In this document: positions 1 through 11,482 of the stretch, piece by piece
How positions within the stretch are numbered: position 1 is the stretch's first letter
How the letters are laid out: every line of letters starts with the position of its first letter
Origin: Triticum aestivum
Taxonomy: Eukaryota > Streptophyta > Magnoliopsida > Poales > Poaceae
DNA length: 64,000 nucleotides
Reading direction: 5' to 3'
Assembly: GCF_018294505.1 (NCBI RefSeq)
Contig: NC_057810.1
Coordinates: 203,626,113-203,690,112, forward strand
Program-made: the position numbers and the translations under genes
Notes under the pieces: generated by a model
What the model was told of the DNA's origin: nothing
Seen by the model: the letters and a program-made list of their open reading frames with translations, nothing else
Databases searched by the model: none

Positions 1-620
1 TAAATTGCACATGTGGCTGATCTGGTGGAATGTTGATGCTATCATATGGCAGTTGTGCTCGGATTTGCCTATCTCTGCACTGTCAGATTAGCTTTATCCA
101 GCGACCATCTTTCAAAGTTATTGGCACACTATATAGTTCTTGTGCCATAGTTGCATGTTTTGGAAAAAAGCTACTAGTGGGTTGTACTACCTATTTAGGA
201 ATAGAAGATGTATACATGGAAGTTGTAGGGAAAGAGATGACATGGAGCATCTCAATTCCTATGAGTACGGATTGGAAAAGAGATGTCATTTGGTTCACAT
301 CAGAGGGACTTTTCTATTGAATCTAGAGATGACATGTATCTCAATTCCTATGAGGAGGAATTAGAAAAGAGATGTAATTTGGTTCATATCATAGGAACTT
401 TTTTATTGAATATACACTAATGTTTACTTTCCTTTAAAATTAAGGGAGTATAGGAATCCATTCATATGAAACAAGTGGCTCTAAAGCTATAGAAATGATA
501 TCAAGTTTATTTCCTTTGAAATGTGGAGTATATGAATCTATTCCTATGAACCAATTGGCTCTAAAGGAAAAAATCCTATAAAATTCATATCATATAGAGT
601 TCCTATGATATTCCTCGACA
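1..620. repeat. AT-rich, MITE-like degenerate repeat region
   Basis: No coding frame of note. From about 420 to 620 the sequence repeats variants of short phrases such as TTCCTATGA, GGCTCTAAAG and ATCCTATA in both orientations. This resembles decayed Tourist-type MITEs common in grasses. No clean terminal inverted repeat or TSD could be delimited, so the class is a guess. Confidence 0.3.
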
Positions 621-3600
621 CCAAAGGATGGTTGAAATTGCTGCAGGTGATACGATGGTCTTTCTTTGTAGACTCCTCACCCATCTTTATAGTTACCTCT
701 CGAATATGAATGAAATGATATATACAGGGTATTCTACATGTGCAATTTGGTACACGAAAACTCGGTAAAAGTTTGCGAGGTTCGAATTTTCAATAAAGCT
801 ATATGCACTGCATTTCAGAACGGAGGGAGCATACGGCAGTTGCTAATACTCACGTGGAAGATTTGTGTGTAGGAGGAGTGGCTGTTCTCTTAAATAACAT
901 GGCAAAACTGACACTGTCGGATGCCGATCTAACGGTTCTTACAGCGTTCGTCAGGAAAAGGCTTGTGGTGAACGTTTGTCGGATAATGATTTATGGACAC
1001 ATGCATTGCATTGATATGTGCCCCCTCTCTCTCACGCACACGCACCCTCACGAGTCATGACTCTCCCGAGTCCTCTCGCAGACTCGCACGTCGTACCCAC
1101 TGTCTATCTGCAGGTGGACGTCACGCACATATGTGCTCTTCACACCCTACCCTCAGAACTTCTAAAAATCAAAATACGTTGCGCACATTTTATTTTAGCT
1201 CACACGTCACACACTTATACTATTACTCTTACGGTGAACGTTCTTTGGGCATAGTATATTGTACTCTCACGAAGAGAAGAGGTGCACGCACGCACTAGTT
1301 CCCTCACACCCACTCGCGGGTACACGTAGGAGCATATTTTTTTGAAGCTGGTACAACAAAATCACTCCACTATATATATATAAGCAGGAGCCTTAGCGCT
1401 TGCTTTACTAGGGTTCCTCTTGTTCACTCTCTCATGCTCTCCAGATCTAAGCAAGACATAGGTGGCCACACTCTCACTCAGCTCACGGCTGGTCACAAAT
1501 CCGGCCGGACAACCTCGACCGGGGCAGGGGTGTAGGTGCATCGTTCACGCCGTCGTCAGCGACGAGGGTGGAGACCAACGGCCCGCGCGTCCCGATTGGC
1601 GGCCGTGCCGTTCTCTCCGAGAGAGCGCCGGCCCGGGAGGGCCTCTGACCCCTTCTTCCTCCCTGCAGTATTGTGGCCAAGATGCGGCCTCCCGACACCG
1701 TCTTTTCCACATGCCGACGACCCTGAGGTATATATTCCTTTGAAACCTGCCTTGCTCTACTACCCAGCTCCCTTCGTGTGGATCTTTTTCTACTTCCATC
1801 CGCTGTTCCAAAGTCACCTAGACTTCTACTATTATTAGAGGTAAAGCTAGTTCATACAGTCGACTCTAAGTGTTGGATCAAACAGGGAAGAAAGTGGGAA
1901 ACATGTAGCATGAATCTAGGACTTGGTTCTAAGAGGAAACAAGGGAAAGTAGTAGATACTAGCTACCCAACCGGTCTCTTGGTTGAAAAGACGAAGAAAG
2001 CATGGTGGATGGCGAAGGGTGGGGAGAAGTGGACCTATCTCTTGGTTGAGAAAGGAAAGAAAGTGACGGGTGTTGGGGGACAACGGAAATGAGAATGAGC
2101 AGGTCTAGATTTCCTGTGCTCACATAGGAAAATGTCGCCGAGGAGATAAAAAATGGGACAAATGCAGACATGCTGCCTGAGTGTTTGCCACTCTCGGCAG
2201 CCACATCTGCCTCACCACTTTATGCCCCTACTGTCCCTATGCCCATATCACTACCGTTAATGTAAAATCACATGCAGCATTAAGCAATGCCACCTAATGT
2301 CACTATAAGTAATGGTCTAGTGCTGTCGATAAATTGAAGCAATGCCACCACCATTTTATGAAGTGCTTCCCTCTTGCTTTAGTTCCCATGAATTGTGTTT
2401 TTGCAGTTACACTTAAATCTCACACCGCTAACATTGCTTCATCCCAGTGGAACTGCACAAATTTGATTGCACATTTACTGACCATGTGCTACTCTCACGA
2501 TAGTAATACTAATGCTATTGTTCTGCATGTTAATCTAGTGGCATTGTTGATGTGATGTGATGCTACTTACTTAAGGACTCTTCATACTGTCAATCTAGTG
2601 CCAATTATAACACAATAGATGCTGTTGTTAATCATACGCCACTGCAAATATCTGTCACTTTTTAAATAACCGTATTTCATATTTGCGCAAACAGGGATGT
2701 CTGTCTCCATATCGTTTCGGGATGTTTATCTCTGTATCATTTCTATCTGCGCAATCAAAAGCACACACCTCAGTTTTAGTACAACTGCGCAAAATGAGAT
2801 GGCTATCCCTCGTTACCGTCGTCTAACCTCCCGTCTTCAAGGTATCCCTACATTGGTAGTAACTAAGGTAGAATGACCAACGCAATCTAAAAGAAGCTGA
2901 TTCATATGTTTTAGTTCCTGATTGCAGTGCAGGGACGAGCAAAAACAACTGCATCCTAGTCTGGAATGCACTTTCTACCAGTTCATCCATGGACCGAGGA
3001 CTAGCTAGCACGGCTTCACGGCAGTTTTTTGGACAGGTGCGCGGACAAGAGGCATTGTGGTATGCTTATTTCTGCAAATAGCGGTGCTTAAATTTAGTGG
3101 AATGCACAAGAACTTCACATGGTCAGTACACTGCATGGTTCAGTTCAGCATTCCAGCTGAGACCACATAATTAGTTATTCTGGAATGAGAGAACCTAACC
3201 CTGGATGGCGGAAACAAGAAAAAACCAGAGTGAACTCCAGGAAATTTAAGCCTGCCGGGAGGCCCTTTGCTCAGAGAAGCCTTGCTTGTTTTTTCCTGAT
3301 TTGTAAACCTTCTCACAACTTTGTATTTTGCTGTGAACTAGTATATGTTTGTTATGTTCTATGAATCATTGAGATGTATAAAATTGCCTAACTTATGCTT
3401 TTCAAGTTTTTTATGAAGACGAGTTTAATGTGAGTGTTCCACATGAGCGCTGGACTAGCGTGTGAATGTTTGGAATTTGTTACAATGTGGTCTCAGTTAA
3501 CTGCATGAACCATTGTAACAAGATACATAGTTGCTTATATGTTAGATAGCAGATTGTTGATTGTTAGTTGGTCGATAGCCTAGTGTTGAAGCGAGCTGAG

Positions 3601-3981
3601 CCAATGTGCCGTGTTTTGCACAACTGCTTACATGTGGGGTAGCACCAACCGTGTTTACAAGTACTTATGTATACATTGGCGCACAGTTCTCGAACGAGAG
3701 CTCTATTTCATCCAACACACACTGCTCGTATGATAAACCATGACAACTTATGTCTTACCATGCCATATTCACGAAAAAACTAGTGAGGACGAATCTGCTT
3801 CAAAAATAATTATGATGGTTCTCACATGATTCACGGGCACACAAAAGTAGCAGCAGTTCCCATAGAAGGATTCAAACAGAGTACTAGCCCCATAGGAGTT
3901 GATAACAGGAAGGTTCGGATAATTAGACACAATCCAAACTACTACTGAACACTAGCTGGGGCAATTATTTCATGCCTTGAT
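621..3981. other. Intergenic DNA without a supportable gene
   Basis: Reading frames here are short and show no recognisable domain. Part is GC-rich (about 1480-1720) and follows a TATA-like run, so a first exon of an unknown plus-strand gene cannot be excluded. A short direct repeat sharing TCTCTTGGTTGA occurs near 1975 and 2037. The last kilobase lies downstream of the minus-strand host pseudogene and probably includes its 3' flank. Confidence 0.4.
1371..1383 (+). promoter_or_regulatory. Possible TATA box
   Basis: An uninterrupted TA run ending TATATAAG lies about 30 bases before a CT-rich stretch (CTTGTTCACTCTCTC) typical of plant transcription starts. No convincing gene follows, so this is only a candidate core promoter. 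Confidence 0.25.
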
Positions 3982-4283
3982 CTAATTTGGGTTGGACACA
4001 AGACTGACCTTGCCATGAACATCATCGAGGACATCCCGCAGCAGCTCAATCCTATGAACCTTCATGAAGACAACCTTGTGGCCTTGCCACTGATAAACTT
4101 GTTTGTGGAGGCATGCCACGTCATCTTCTTGCGTAAGCTTGACAAGAACAGTATGCCTCACAAATGAAGGAGTAGCTTTGAACTTCTTGTGCTTCAGTAC
4201 ACCCTAGACAACACGCCTGACAACAGTGAGGCTGGAATACAACTCTTCATTGGTATAACCGCAAATGGCTTCCAGGATCCCAC
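3982..4283 (-). CDS. Host pseudogene exon 2, part after the insertion
   Basis: This continues the frame of 13242-13141 on the far side of element 1. It includes TNEELYSSLTVVRR, then an in-frame TAG, then an open stretch with FVRHTVLVKLTQEDD and VHRIELLRDVLDDV, ending at TAG 3984-3982. The internal TAG could derive from CAG by one C-to-T change. Bases 4279-4283 (CCCAC) are the second TSD copy. I do not recognise the domain. Confidence 0.6.
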
Positions 4284-4766
4284 TGTCGGTGTCAAAACCG
4301 GCGGATCTCGGGTAGGGGGTCCCAATCTGTGCGTCTTAGGCTGATGGAAACAGGAAGCAAGGGACACAATGTTTACCCAGGTTCGGGCCCTCTCGATGGA
4401 GGTAAAACCCTACTTCTTGCTTGATTAATATTGATGATATGAGTAGTACAAGAGTAGATCTACCATGAGATCGTAGAGGCTAAACCCTAGAAGCTAGCCT
4501 ATGATGATTATGATTGTAATTGTGATCGGCCTTCTAAGGACCAACCTCTCCGGTTTATATAGACACCGGAGAGGGCTAGGGTTTACACGGAGTCAGTTAC
4601 AAGGAAGGAAATACAATATCCGGATCTCCAAGCTTGTCTTCCACGCCAAGGAGAGTCCCATCCAGACACGGGACGGAGTCTTGAGTCTTGTATCTTCACG
4701 CTCCAATAGTCCGGACGAAGTATATAGTCCGGTCGTCCGGATACCCCCTAATCCAGAACTCCCTCA
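4284..4766 (-). repeat. 3' LTR of element 1
   Basis: 483 bp, starting TGTCGGTGTC and ending CTCCCTCA on the plus strand. It is nearly the same as 12659-13140 and the inverse of the LTRs at 14382 and 35338. The purine-rich tract beside it on the minus strand reads TTCAGGGGCTAC. Confidence 0.9.
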
Positions 4767-5308
4767 GTAGCCCCTGAACCAGGCTTCAATGACGATGAGT
4801 CCGGCGTGCAGTTTTGTCTTCGGCATTGCAAGGCGGGTTCCATCTCTGAATACTCCAAAGTAATTATCGAACACTTAGACCGTGTCCGGATCTGCGAGAT
4901 GATCCTCACATACCATCGTAGGGAACATAGCATAAATCTGATCTGCTGGCAATCTTCGTACGTCGTGCCCTTGCATCATGGCCCGGCCCAACACGAACCG
5001 GTATTTCTTGGCCCACCTTGACTCGCGTTGCGAGGCAGTTTTATTGGCACGCCCTGCCAAAGCAGAGATCGTGTTCCTCTTATTACGGGATCTTCCATCA
5101 AGATGGGCGTGCGCAACCCCACGACGACCGTTGGCATGACTCTGTGTGTTTTTACATAAGCCTCAAGCGGTCACGCTGAGGACTCTTGATATTCACCCCC
5201 TTTATAAAGGGGCCAAGGCCTATGCCTCTTTTCCACCACCCTTGCGCCTTTTCGCACCTCGAGTTCTAACACCCGAGACCCAAGCTCAAACACCCCAGAT
5301 CCTCCAAT

Positions 5309-6178
5309 ATGTCCAGATCCAACCCTCAAGGTCGGTGGGTGGCCTCCTCGATCCAAGAGGAGGACATTGCGAGGCTTAGGGAGGTCGGATATCTGACTGC
5401 CGACATCCAGCACAGGCTTCCTGCTCCAGGGCAGGTCATCCCTACACCCGAGCCCAATGAGAGCATCGTATTTGTTCCTCACTTCCTCCACGGCTTGGGC
5501 CTCACCCTTGATCCTTTTGTGAGGGGGCTCATGTTCTATTACGGGTTAGATTTTCATGATCTGGCTCCGGACGCTATCCTCCATATCTCGTCGTTCATCA
5601 TTGTGTGCGAGGCTTTTCTCCACGTCACTCCACACTTCGGCTTATGGCTCAAGACCTTCAGTGTGAAGCCGAATATGATCGAGGGGCGACATGTGGAGTG
5701 CGGAGGCGCCATAATAAGCAGGAACGTCGATGCCCCATGGCCAGAGGGTTCTTTCCCAGAAGTATCTGATGTATGGCAACGGAGGTGGTTTTATGTCATG
5801 GCTCCCAGAGGCACAAAGTGGGTGGCCGCCCCCGAGTTCCGCTCGGGCCCTCCGTCACAATTGGCGTCATGGACCAATGTAGGATGGAATTGGGGGCCCG
5901 CTAGTGATGTTCCAATACTGCAGAGCCGTATCCGGGAGCTTCGTAAGAAGGACATTAACCTTGTCAGCATAATTCAAGTAATGCTAATCCGACGGATGTT
6001 GCCGTGCAAACGCCGGCCTCTCCGGATGTGGGAGTTCAATCCAGAGGGTTCGCGGACTATTAAGCACTTCTTCGGCCTGAAGCTCGAAGGGATGTGTAAA
6101 TTATTCTTCGGACCACAAGTAAAGTGTCCGAACACCACCGAGGATGCGGGCCTAAGCTGCAATCGCCTAGATGCCCAA
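5309..6178 (+). CDS. Antisense gene exon 1, PF04195-like domain
   Basis: Starts MSRSNPQGRWVASS and stays open for 290 codons to the donor GTAAGT at 6179. The region around residues 30-110 has the family signature: a YLTADIQHR helix, a PGQVIPTP turn, the PFVRGLMFYY block and an aromatic-rich WLKTF segment. The rest is Trp-rich (WQRRWFYV, NWGP). It has no catalytic triad, so the family's 'transposase' label is not supported by active-site residues. A matching exon is at 34763-33912 (minus) in element 2. Confidence 0.7.
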
Positions 6179-7418
6179 GTAAGTAACCTTAAAACTGGAC
6201 ACTTCATTTTTATTTGTCATAGTCATTATTCTGAAAACCCTCCGTGGCCAGGAATGGCTTAGCAAGGCGGAGAGAATCAGGTGTCCGGCGCCACTTCCCG
6301 AAGGCTCGTCTAGTCCTACCATAGCCAAGATCCTTGGTCGGGTGCTTAGCAAAATGCCCTCAGGGAAAGACGAAGGAAAGGACAGTGAAGCCGAACTTCA
6401 CACACTGCACATCCGAACTGGGGGAATTGCTTCCTCCCCAAAGGAGGATAGCCGGGGAGGGGAGTCCAAGGCCTCCTCTCCGCGTGGGAAGAAAACGACC
6501 GCCTCCGAAGACTTGGAGACGGAGATGCCCAAACAGGGGAAGAAAGCGTCGCCGAGGGGCTCTGCCCCGACGGGCGTCCTCACCACGTCATGCTCGCCAA
6601 CGGGCCAGCCCTCAACCGAGCTATGAGTTAATTGTTAATTCAAAAGTACTGCATTTCTCCGAGATTAATAACCAGGATTCATTTTTTGCAGTCCGGCTAG
6701 CAGCTCTTCTCAACAAAGTTCATCTTTGGGGGATCTTCCTTCGGAGATGATCGAGAGCGAGACCCCACCCACATCTCTGCCTCATGAGGCGGGTGACACC
6801 GAGGTGTCGTCATGGAGGAGTCCGGATCTGCCGAAGCCAGAAGCTAATACGTGAGCCGCCCTGAGCCCTAAGCATTCGGCTCCCACGGGGGGCGATGAGA
6901 AGGGTCCGACACAGTTAGGTGTCCGGCCGGACATACCGACGGGCCTTCTGGAGCGAGCTATGCTCTCAGAGGAGCACTGCTTATTAATGAGCATGGTGGT
7001 CAAGAAGATTTCATCCACCACAAGCGGTTTGAATGAAGCATTTACGAGCCTGCTCAGAGCTTTGAGGTATGTAGTAAAAAATACACTATTTTTTGGCTGT
7101 GTCGCACGCGCTAGGTGTGCTCCATATGGATAGTAGCCCCTGAGACTCTGGTTGCCCGCCGTAGGCGGCAAATGGGGGATCATATTGTGTAAGTAATGAT
7201 TGTGATGTACATATGCGCAGGTATCTAAGGGTCCGGCAGCCGACCGGTCCGTTGAAGTTGCCAAACTAAGGAGGCAGATCGGATCTATTGATGCCGATAT
7301 CGCGCTGGTGAACGAGCGGGTGAACGAGTCACAAGGTATGTGCTCTGCTTTTCCTTATTATGTTGTATAGGAAAATATGAGAGGGGCATAATATTAGTGC
7401 GACATGTTTGGACTGCAG

Positions 7419-8287
7419 ACGGAGCTGCTGCCGTGGAAGCCCTGAGGGCAGAACTTGCCCAGGCCAAGGAACAAGCTTGGGCTAGCAATGCGGCTGCCCT
7501 AAATGCGGCCAAAGAGTTGAGAGCTGAACAGGCTGCTCATCGTCGAAGTGAGGAAAAGATAGCCGAAATGGCTGTGGAGTTGAAAAATGCCGTCGACCGG
7601 TGTGAGCTCCTTGAAAAGGAGAATCGGGTTAATTTGGCTGACCTTAACAAGGCACTTAATGCCACCAAGGAGATGTGGACCGATGTCAGGGGTGTGCTGG
7701 AGGAGCTTCGACAGGACGGTAAAATCGCGGCTGGGGGCTACTACTTACTGCAGACGAAGTCTTTGGATCTGAAGTATGCTCCCCTAGATGGACGCTGGAG
7801 TCCTGCAGACACGTATGTGGACTTGGCGAAGAGTACAACTGATGCAGCCAAGTTTTTCGAGGATCAAGGTGATAAAGAAGTGGAGAAGCTTTTCTGGTCG
7901 CAATTCAATGCTCCCGCACGCCCGCTGCCATTGAGTGAGAAAATGGCTGTCGTGGCGGAACTTCATAGGCTGTCCGGGCTTGCCATGCGGTCTGTAATAG
8001 ACCATCTTTGGCCGAAGGAGTCGAAGCCGGACAGTTACTTTGGTTTGGTGAAACAATTCCTCGGGGCCGTATCTCAGATCGACGCCATGAGAAGGTCGGC
8101 GTGCATAGAGGGTGCACGAATGGCTCTTGCCCGCGTTAAAGCATATTGGACAGGTATGGAGGCCACCATTGTGGCGACCCAGAATCCGGCAGGAGGCCAG
8201 GATCCGGCTGAGCACTACTTGGAGCAGGTAGCAGAAGGTGCCCGCTTAATAGAGGCGCAGTGCTCGAAGAATGTCTTGTTCGAGTGA
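7419..8287 (+). CDS. Antisense gene exon 5, coiled coil plus C-terminal domain
   Basis: Begins after ACTGCAG and continues codon phase from exon 4 (7221-7335). The first 100 residues are a strong heptad-type coiled coil (AELAQAKEQA, KELRAEQAAH). The C-terminal part includes FWSQFNAPARPLPLSEKM and YFGLVKQFLGAV and ends with ...LFE and TGA. Element 2's exon 5 (32400-31568, minus) aligns throughout, including the VCIEGAR/ACIEGAR block and the terminal FE-stop. Confidence 0.65.
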
Positions 8288-9481
8288 CAAATCGAATCAT
8301 TGTAAAAACAATGTTATTTTGATTACAAGGCTATATTTATACTTTTTGCCTGAAAGTATTATTATGTCTCCTGTGCGGCCGTTTTTATGTATATGTGTAA
8401 TCTGAAAAGTTAGCAGTCGTTGGCTTTAGCCCCCACGCATAAATGTGGGGGTGTTCGCAAAAAATATGCGTAATCACACTTGATCCAACATCTTGGTCCA
8501 TTAAGGAGGTGATCGCACGTCGAACTAGGCAACTGTACTATATAGCTGTAACACTTTCGCTTAGCCATGGAATTTAACGGTGGGGCTACTATGTAGCCCC
8601 TGGTACCTTCGCGTGCATCCGAATACGGGCGCGTGTGTACATGACCGGGAAACGGTCCTTCGTTAATGCGGAGGAATACTAAAGATTCCGATAAGTCTTC
8701 GAGTGGTTGAATAGTCTCTCGATGTATCATGACAGTCAGTTTTTGGCTTTCTCTACTGAGGTGCTCATCCAGAATAACTAGGGCACAATCGCAGTAGTTC
8801 TCCTTTGGCTGCCTTAGCCGATAAGAACGGAACATAAGGCGGCAAACCCAGGAGCCGGGCAAACCCAGCATTTGACCAAAGACATGATTCAGAGTTGATG
8901 CATATAAGGCCAAACTCGTGACGCCGAACACTCCCGAATGTATTCGGACTTTGTAACAGAAAATGGGCTAAAGAGCGCCCTTTTATTATAAACCCTATAT
9001 TTCTAGGTACGTGCATCAGTTTGTCGTTGCGAAATGCCAATAACGGCAGTACCCTCTGCGGGTATAGTACCCATGGGATGTGTAAACAGCAAGAGGCAAT
9101 ATAAAAGGTTTACACAGGGGCTTAATCTAAAGAGAAACCTTTGAGCGGGGCCCTGCTGCACGTCTGCGCCTTTATCTCCGTTGTGCCATTTCCTGGAAGG
9201 GTATTGCACGCAGTGTGTCTGTAAAAAAGAAAAACTCGTGTAAAAAGAGTACGACGTAAGCGTGCGATGGATGATAAAAGTGTAAGGCTTTCGACTGTAA
9301 ATAAGGTCAGGCCGACGGTGGGGTTTTAATAAATATTGATAGCCCCTGGTGTCCTCTATGGGATTACATATACGGCGCCCTGGCTCATTTTTATCCGGGC
9401 TGCCGGACTCGTCTAACCGTGTCCGTGGTCTTAACGACCAGTCATGCTTTTGGTATCGGAGGCCGCTTAGAGTTCGGCAGC
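8288..9481. other. Spacer between the convergent genes of element 1
   Basis: About 1.2 kb between the end of the antisense gene (8287) and the end of the protease frame (9482). Pol should begin here in an autonomous Gypsy element, but no RT (YXDD), RNase H or integrase (HHCC, DDE) motif is seen in any frame. It probably supplies 3' ends for both transcripts. The matching spacer in element 2 is 30221-31567. Confidence 0.6.
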
Positions 9482-9757
9482 TCAAGCCGTCGCGTATTCC
9501 TCCATGCTGTAAGAGCGCTTTGTGTTTCCGTTAACAGTGATGACGCCACGTGGACCGGGCATCTTGAGTGTAAGGTAGGCATAGTGTGGTACTGCGTTGA
9601 AGCGGGCGAAGGCCGCTCTTCCAAGCAATGCATGATAGCCACTTTGGAAGGGTGCGATGGTGAAGAGTAGTTCTTCGCTTCTGGAGTTGCCTGGGGAGCC
9701 GAATGTTACCTCCAGTACGACGGAGCCCCTGCTGTAGGCTTCAACGCCTGGTATCAC
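9482..9757 (-). pseudogene. Element 1 protease, C-terminal part (frameshifted)
   Basis: Continues the retropepsin fold after the frameshift at about 9755. It includes FGSPGNSRSEELLF, FQSGYHALLGRAAFARF and a PHYAYLTLKMPG segment. The same blocks are unbroken in element 2 (29723-30220), which confirms the join. The frame ends with no reverse transcriptase behind it. Confidence 0.7.
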
Positions 9758-11202
9758 CCCTTCAAAGGTGGTGTTGTTTGGCTAATTCTGGATGGGTCTA
9801 TCCCCATCCTACGGATAGTGTCCTGGTATATTAAATTGAGACTGCTGTCGCCGTCCATGAGGACATAGGTGAGATGGTATCTGTCGATTATTGGGTCAAG
9901 CACCAAGGCCTCTGATCCTCCGCGCCGAATACTAGTCAGGCAGTCCGTGTGATCGAAGGTGATCGGACAAGCCAACCAGTAGTTATGTGTGGGTATGATG
10001 GGCTCTATAGTGTACGCGTCTCTGAGCGCGCGTTCGTGCCTTCTCGTGGATGTGTGAGTCGCGTGGATCATGTTTACTGTTTTAACCTCTGGTGGGAGTT
10101 TTTTCTGTCCCCCAGTGTTCGGCTGGCGAGGTTCATCCTCATCTTCACTTAGTGTTTCCCTTCCCTTGTGTTCGGCATTTAATTTGCCGGCCTGCCTGAA
10201 GACCCAGCACTCTCTGTGCGTGTGGTTCGCAGGTTTGTCGGGGGTGCCATGAATTTGGCACAGTCTGTCCAGGACTCTGTTCAGACCGGACGGTCCCTCT
10301 TTACTGCCTTTAAATGGCTTCCTTTGCTGATTGGGTCGAGAGCCCCTGAATCCGGCGTTGACCGTTGTGTTATCCGGGCTCTCTTCCTTGTTTTGACGTT
10401 TGTTTTTATTACGCCGTGGCTTCCCGTTGCCATCCCTTATTTTGGATGTGCTTGGGTCGCTGGTGCCTTTATGGGCCAACCAGCTATCTTCACCCGCACA
10501 AAAGCGGGTCATAAGGCTTGTTAAGGCTGCCATTGTCCTTGGCTTTTCTTGGCCGAGGTGCCTGGCGAGCCACTCATCGCGGATGCTGTGTTTGAATGCC
10601 GCTAAGGCTTCGGCATCCGGACAATCGACAATTTGATTCTTCTTAGTGAGGAATCTAGTCCAAAGCTTGTGGGCGGACTCTCCGGGCTGTTGGATTATGT
10701 GACTTAAATCGTCCGCATCCGGAGGCCGGACATAAGTCCATTGAAAATTGGCCTTGGAAGCGTCCTCGAGTTCCTCCCAACTCCCAATTGAATTTTCGGG
10801 GAGGCTTTTCAACCAGTGTCGAGCTGGTCCCTTCAACTTGAGGGGAAGGTATTTGATGGCATGGAGGTCATCCCCACGAGCCATGTGAATATGCAGGATA
10901 AAATCCTCGATCCAGACCCCTGGGTCTGTCGTTTCGTCGTATGCCTCTATGTTCACAAGTTTAAAACCCTGTGGAAATTCATGGTCCAGTACTTCTTCGG
11001 TGAAGCACAGGGGGTGAGCAGCCCCTCTGTATCTGGATGTGTTGTGGCATGCCGTCGGCTGTTGTTGTGTCCGGTGTTTATTCCGAACTGGTATTCGATT
11101 GATATGATCGTTTTGGTGACCATAGTCCCACGCCGGGGTGTGTCCTTTAGATCCGTAGATGGACCTAGCCGCACCGGCTTTCTTATCCAGGTGCTCACGC
11201 AA
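9754..11202 (-). pseudogene. Element 1 retrotransposon gag domain and start of protease
   Basis: A 480-codon open stretch carrying the gag capsid-like domain: DPGVWIEDFILHIHMARGD, then LKGPARHWLKSLP, WTYVRPP and FLTKKNQIVDCPDAEAL. A basic linker and a nucleic-acid-binding cysteine/histidine region follow (CQIHG, HTHRECWVFRQAGK). The C-terminal part enters the aspartic protease with active-site sequence LMDGDSSLNLIY. The frame then breaks at 9754, where a one-base loss in a G run shifts the rest of the protease into the next frame. Confidence 0.75.
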
Positions 11203-11482
11203 ATCGTGTGTGGCATCGGTAGCTGCTCTGTTGCGGTTATGAAGTGGTACGACCGGCCTCCTGGTCGTGTTATTCTTTCTTGGGACGGCCTCGTCTCGAA
11301 TTCTGGCAGTAGCTTGCGTTTTGGATAGCTCTTTGTATGGCGATCGTCGTCGTATCTTTTTTCAGTGTCTAGCACTTTATTCCATCTGCGATTGAGCGTT
11401 TCCTGTGCGGCTTTTAGCCGTTGCTTCTGCTTCTTTAGACTTCTCGCGGTGGCCATAAGCCTTTTGTGGAGGTTATCTCATT

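Larger units (their letters stand above)
5309..8287 (+). pseudogene. Antisense accessory gene of element 1 (PF04195-like plus coiled coil)
   Basis: Lies on the strand opposite gag-protease. Exon 1 (5309-6178, 290 codons, ATG start) carries the plant 'putative gypsy type transposon' domain (PF04195), with hallmarks PFVRGLMFYYGLDFHDL and FIIVCEAFL at residues about 65-105. It ends CAA before GTAAGT. Exon 2 starts at 6252 after CCAG in phase 0 and encodes a Ser/Lys/Pro-rich linker to a stop at 6626. Exon 3 starts at 6692 after TTTTTTGCAG and has an in-frame TGA. Exon 4 is 7221-7335 and exon 5 is 7419-8287; both have good splice signals and join in phase 1. Exon 5 encodes a long Ala/Glu/Lys coiled coil, then a globular part with EKLFWSQF and DSYFGLVKQF. 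Element 2 carries the same gene with matching exons. The exon 2 and exon 3 stops and an off-frame exon 3 end make this copy defective. Function unknown. Confidence 0.7.

Noticed and set aside
1462..1838. Possible first exon in the GC-rich stretch after the TATA-like run
   Set aside because: Overlapping frames on both strands, first one lacks an ATG start, no splice or domain support.
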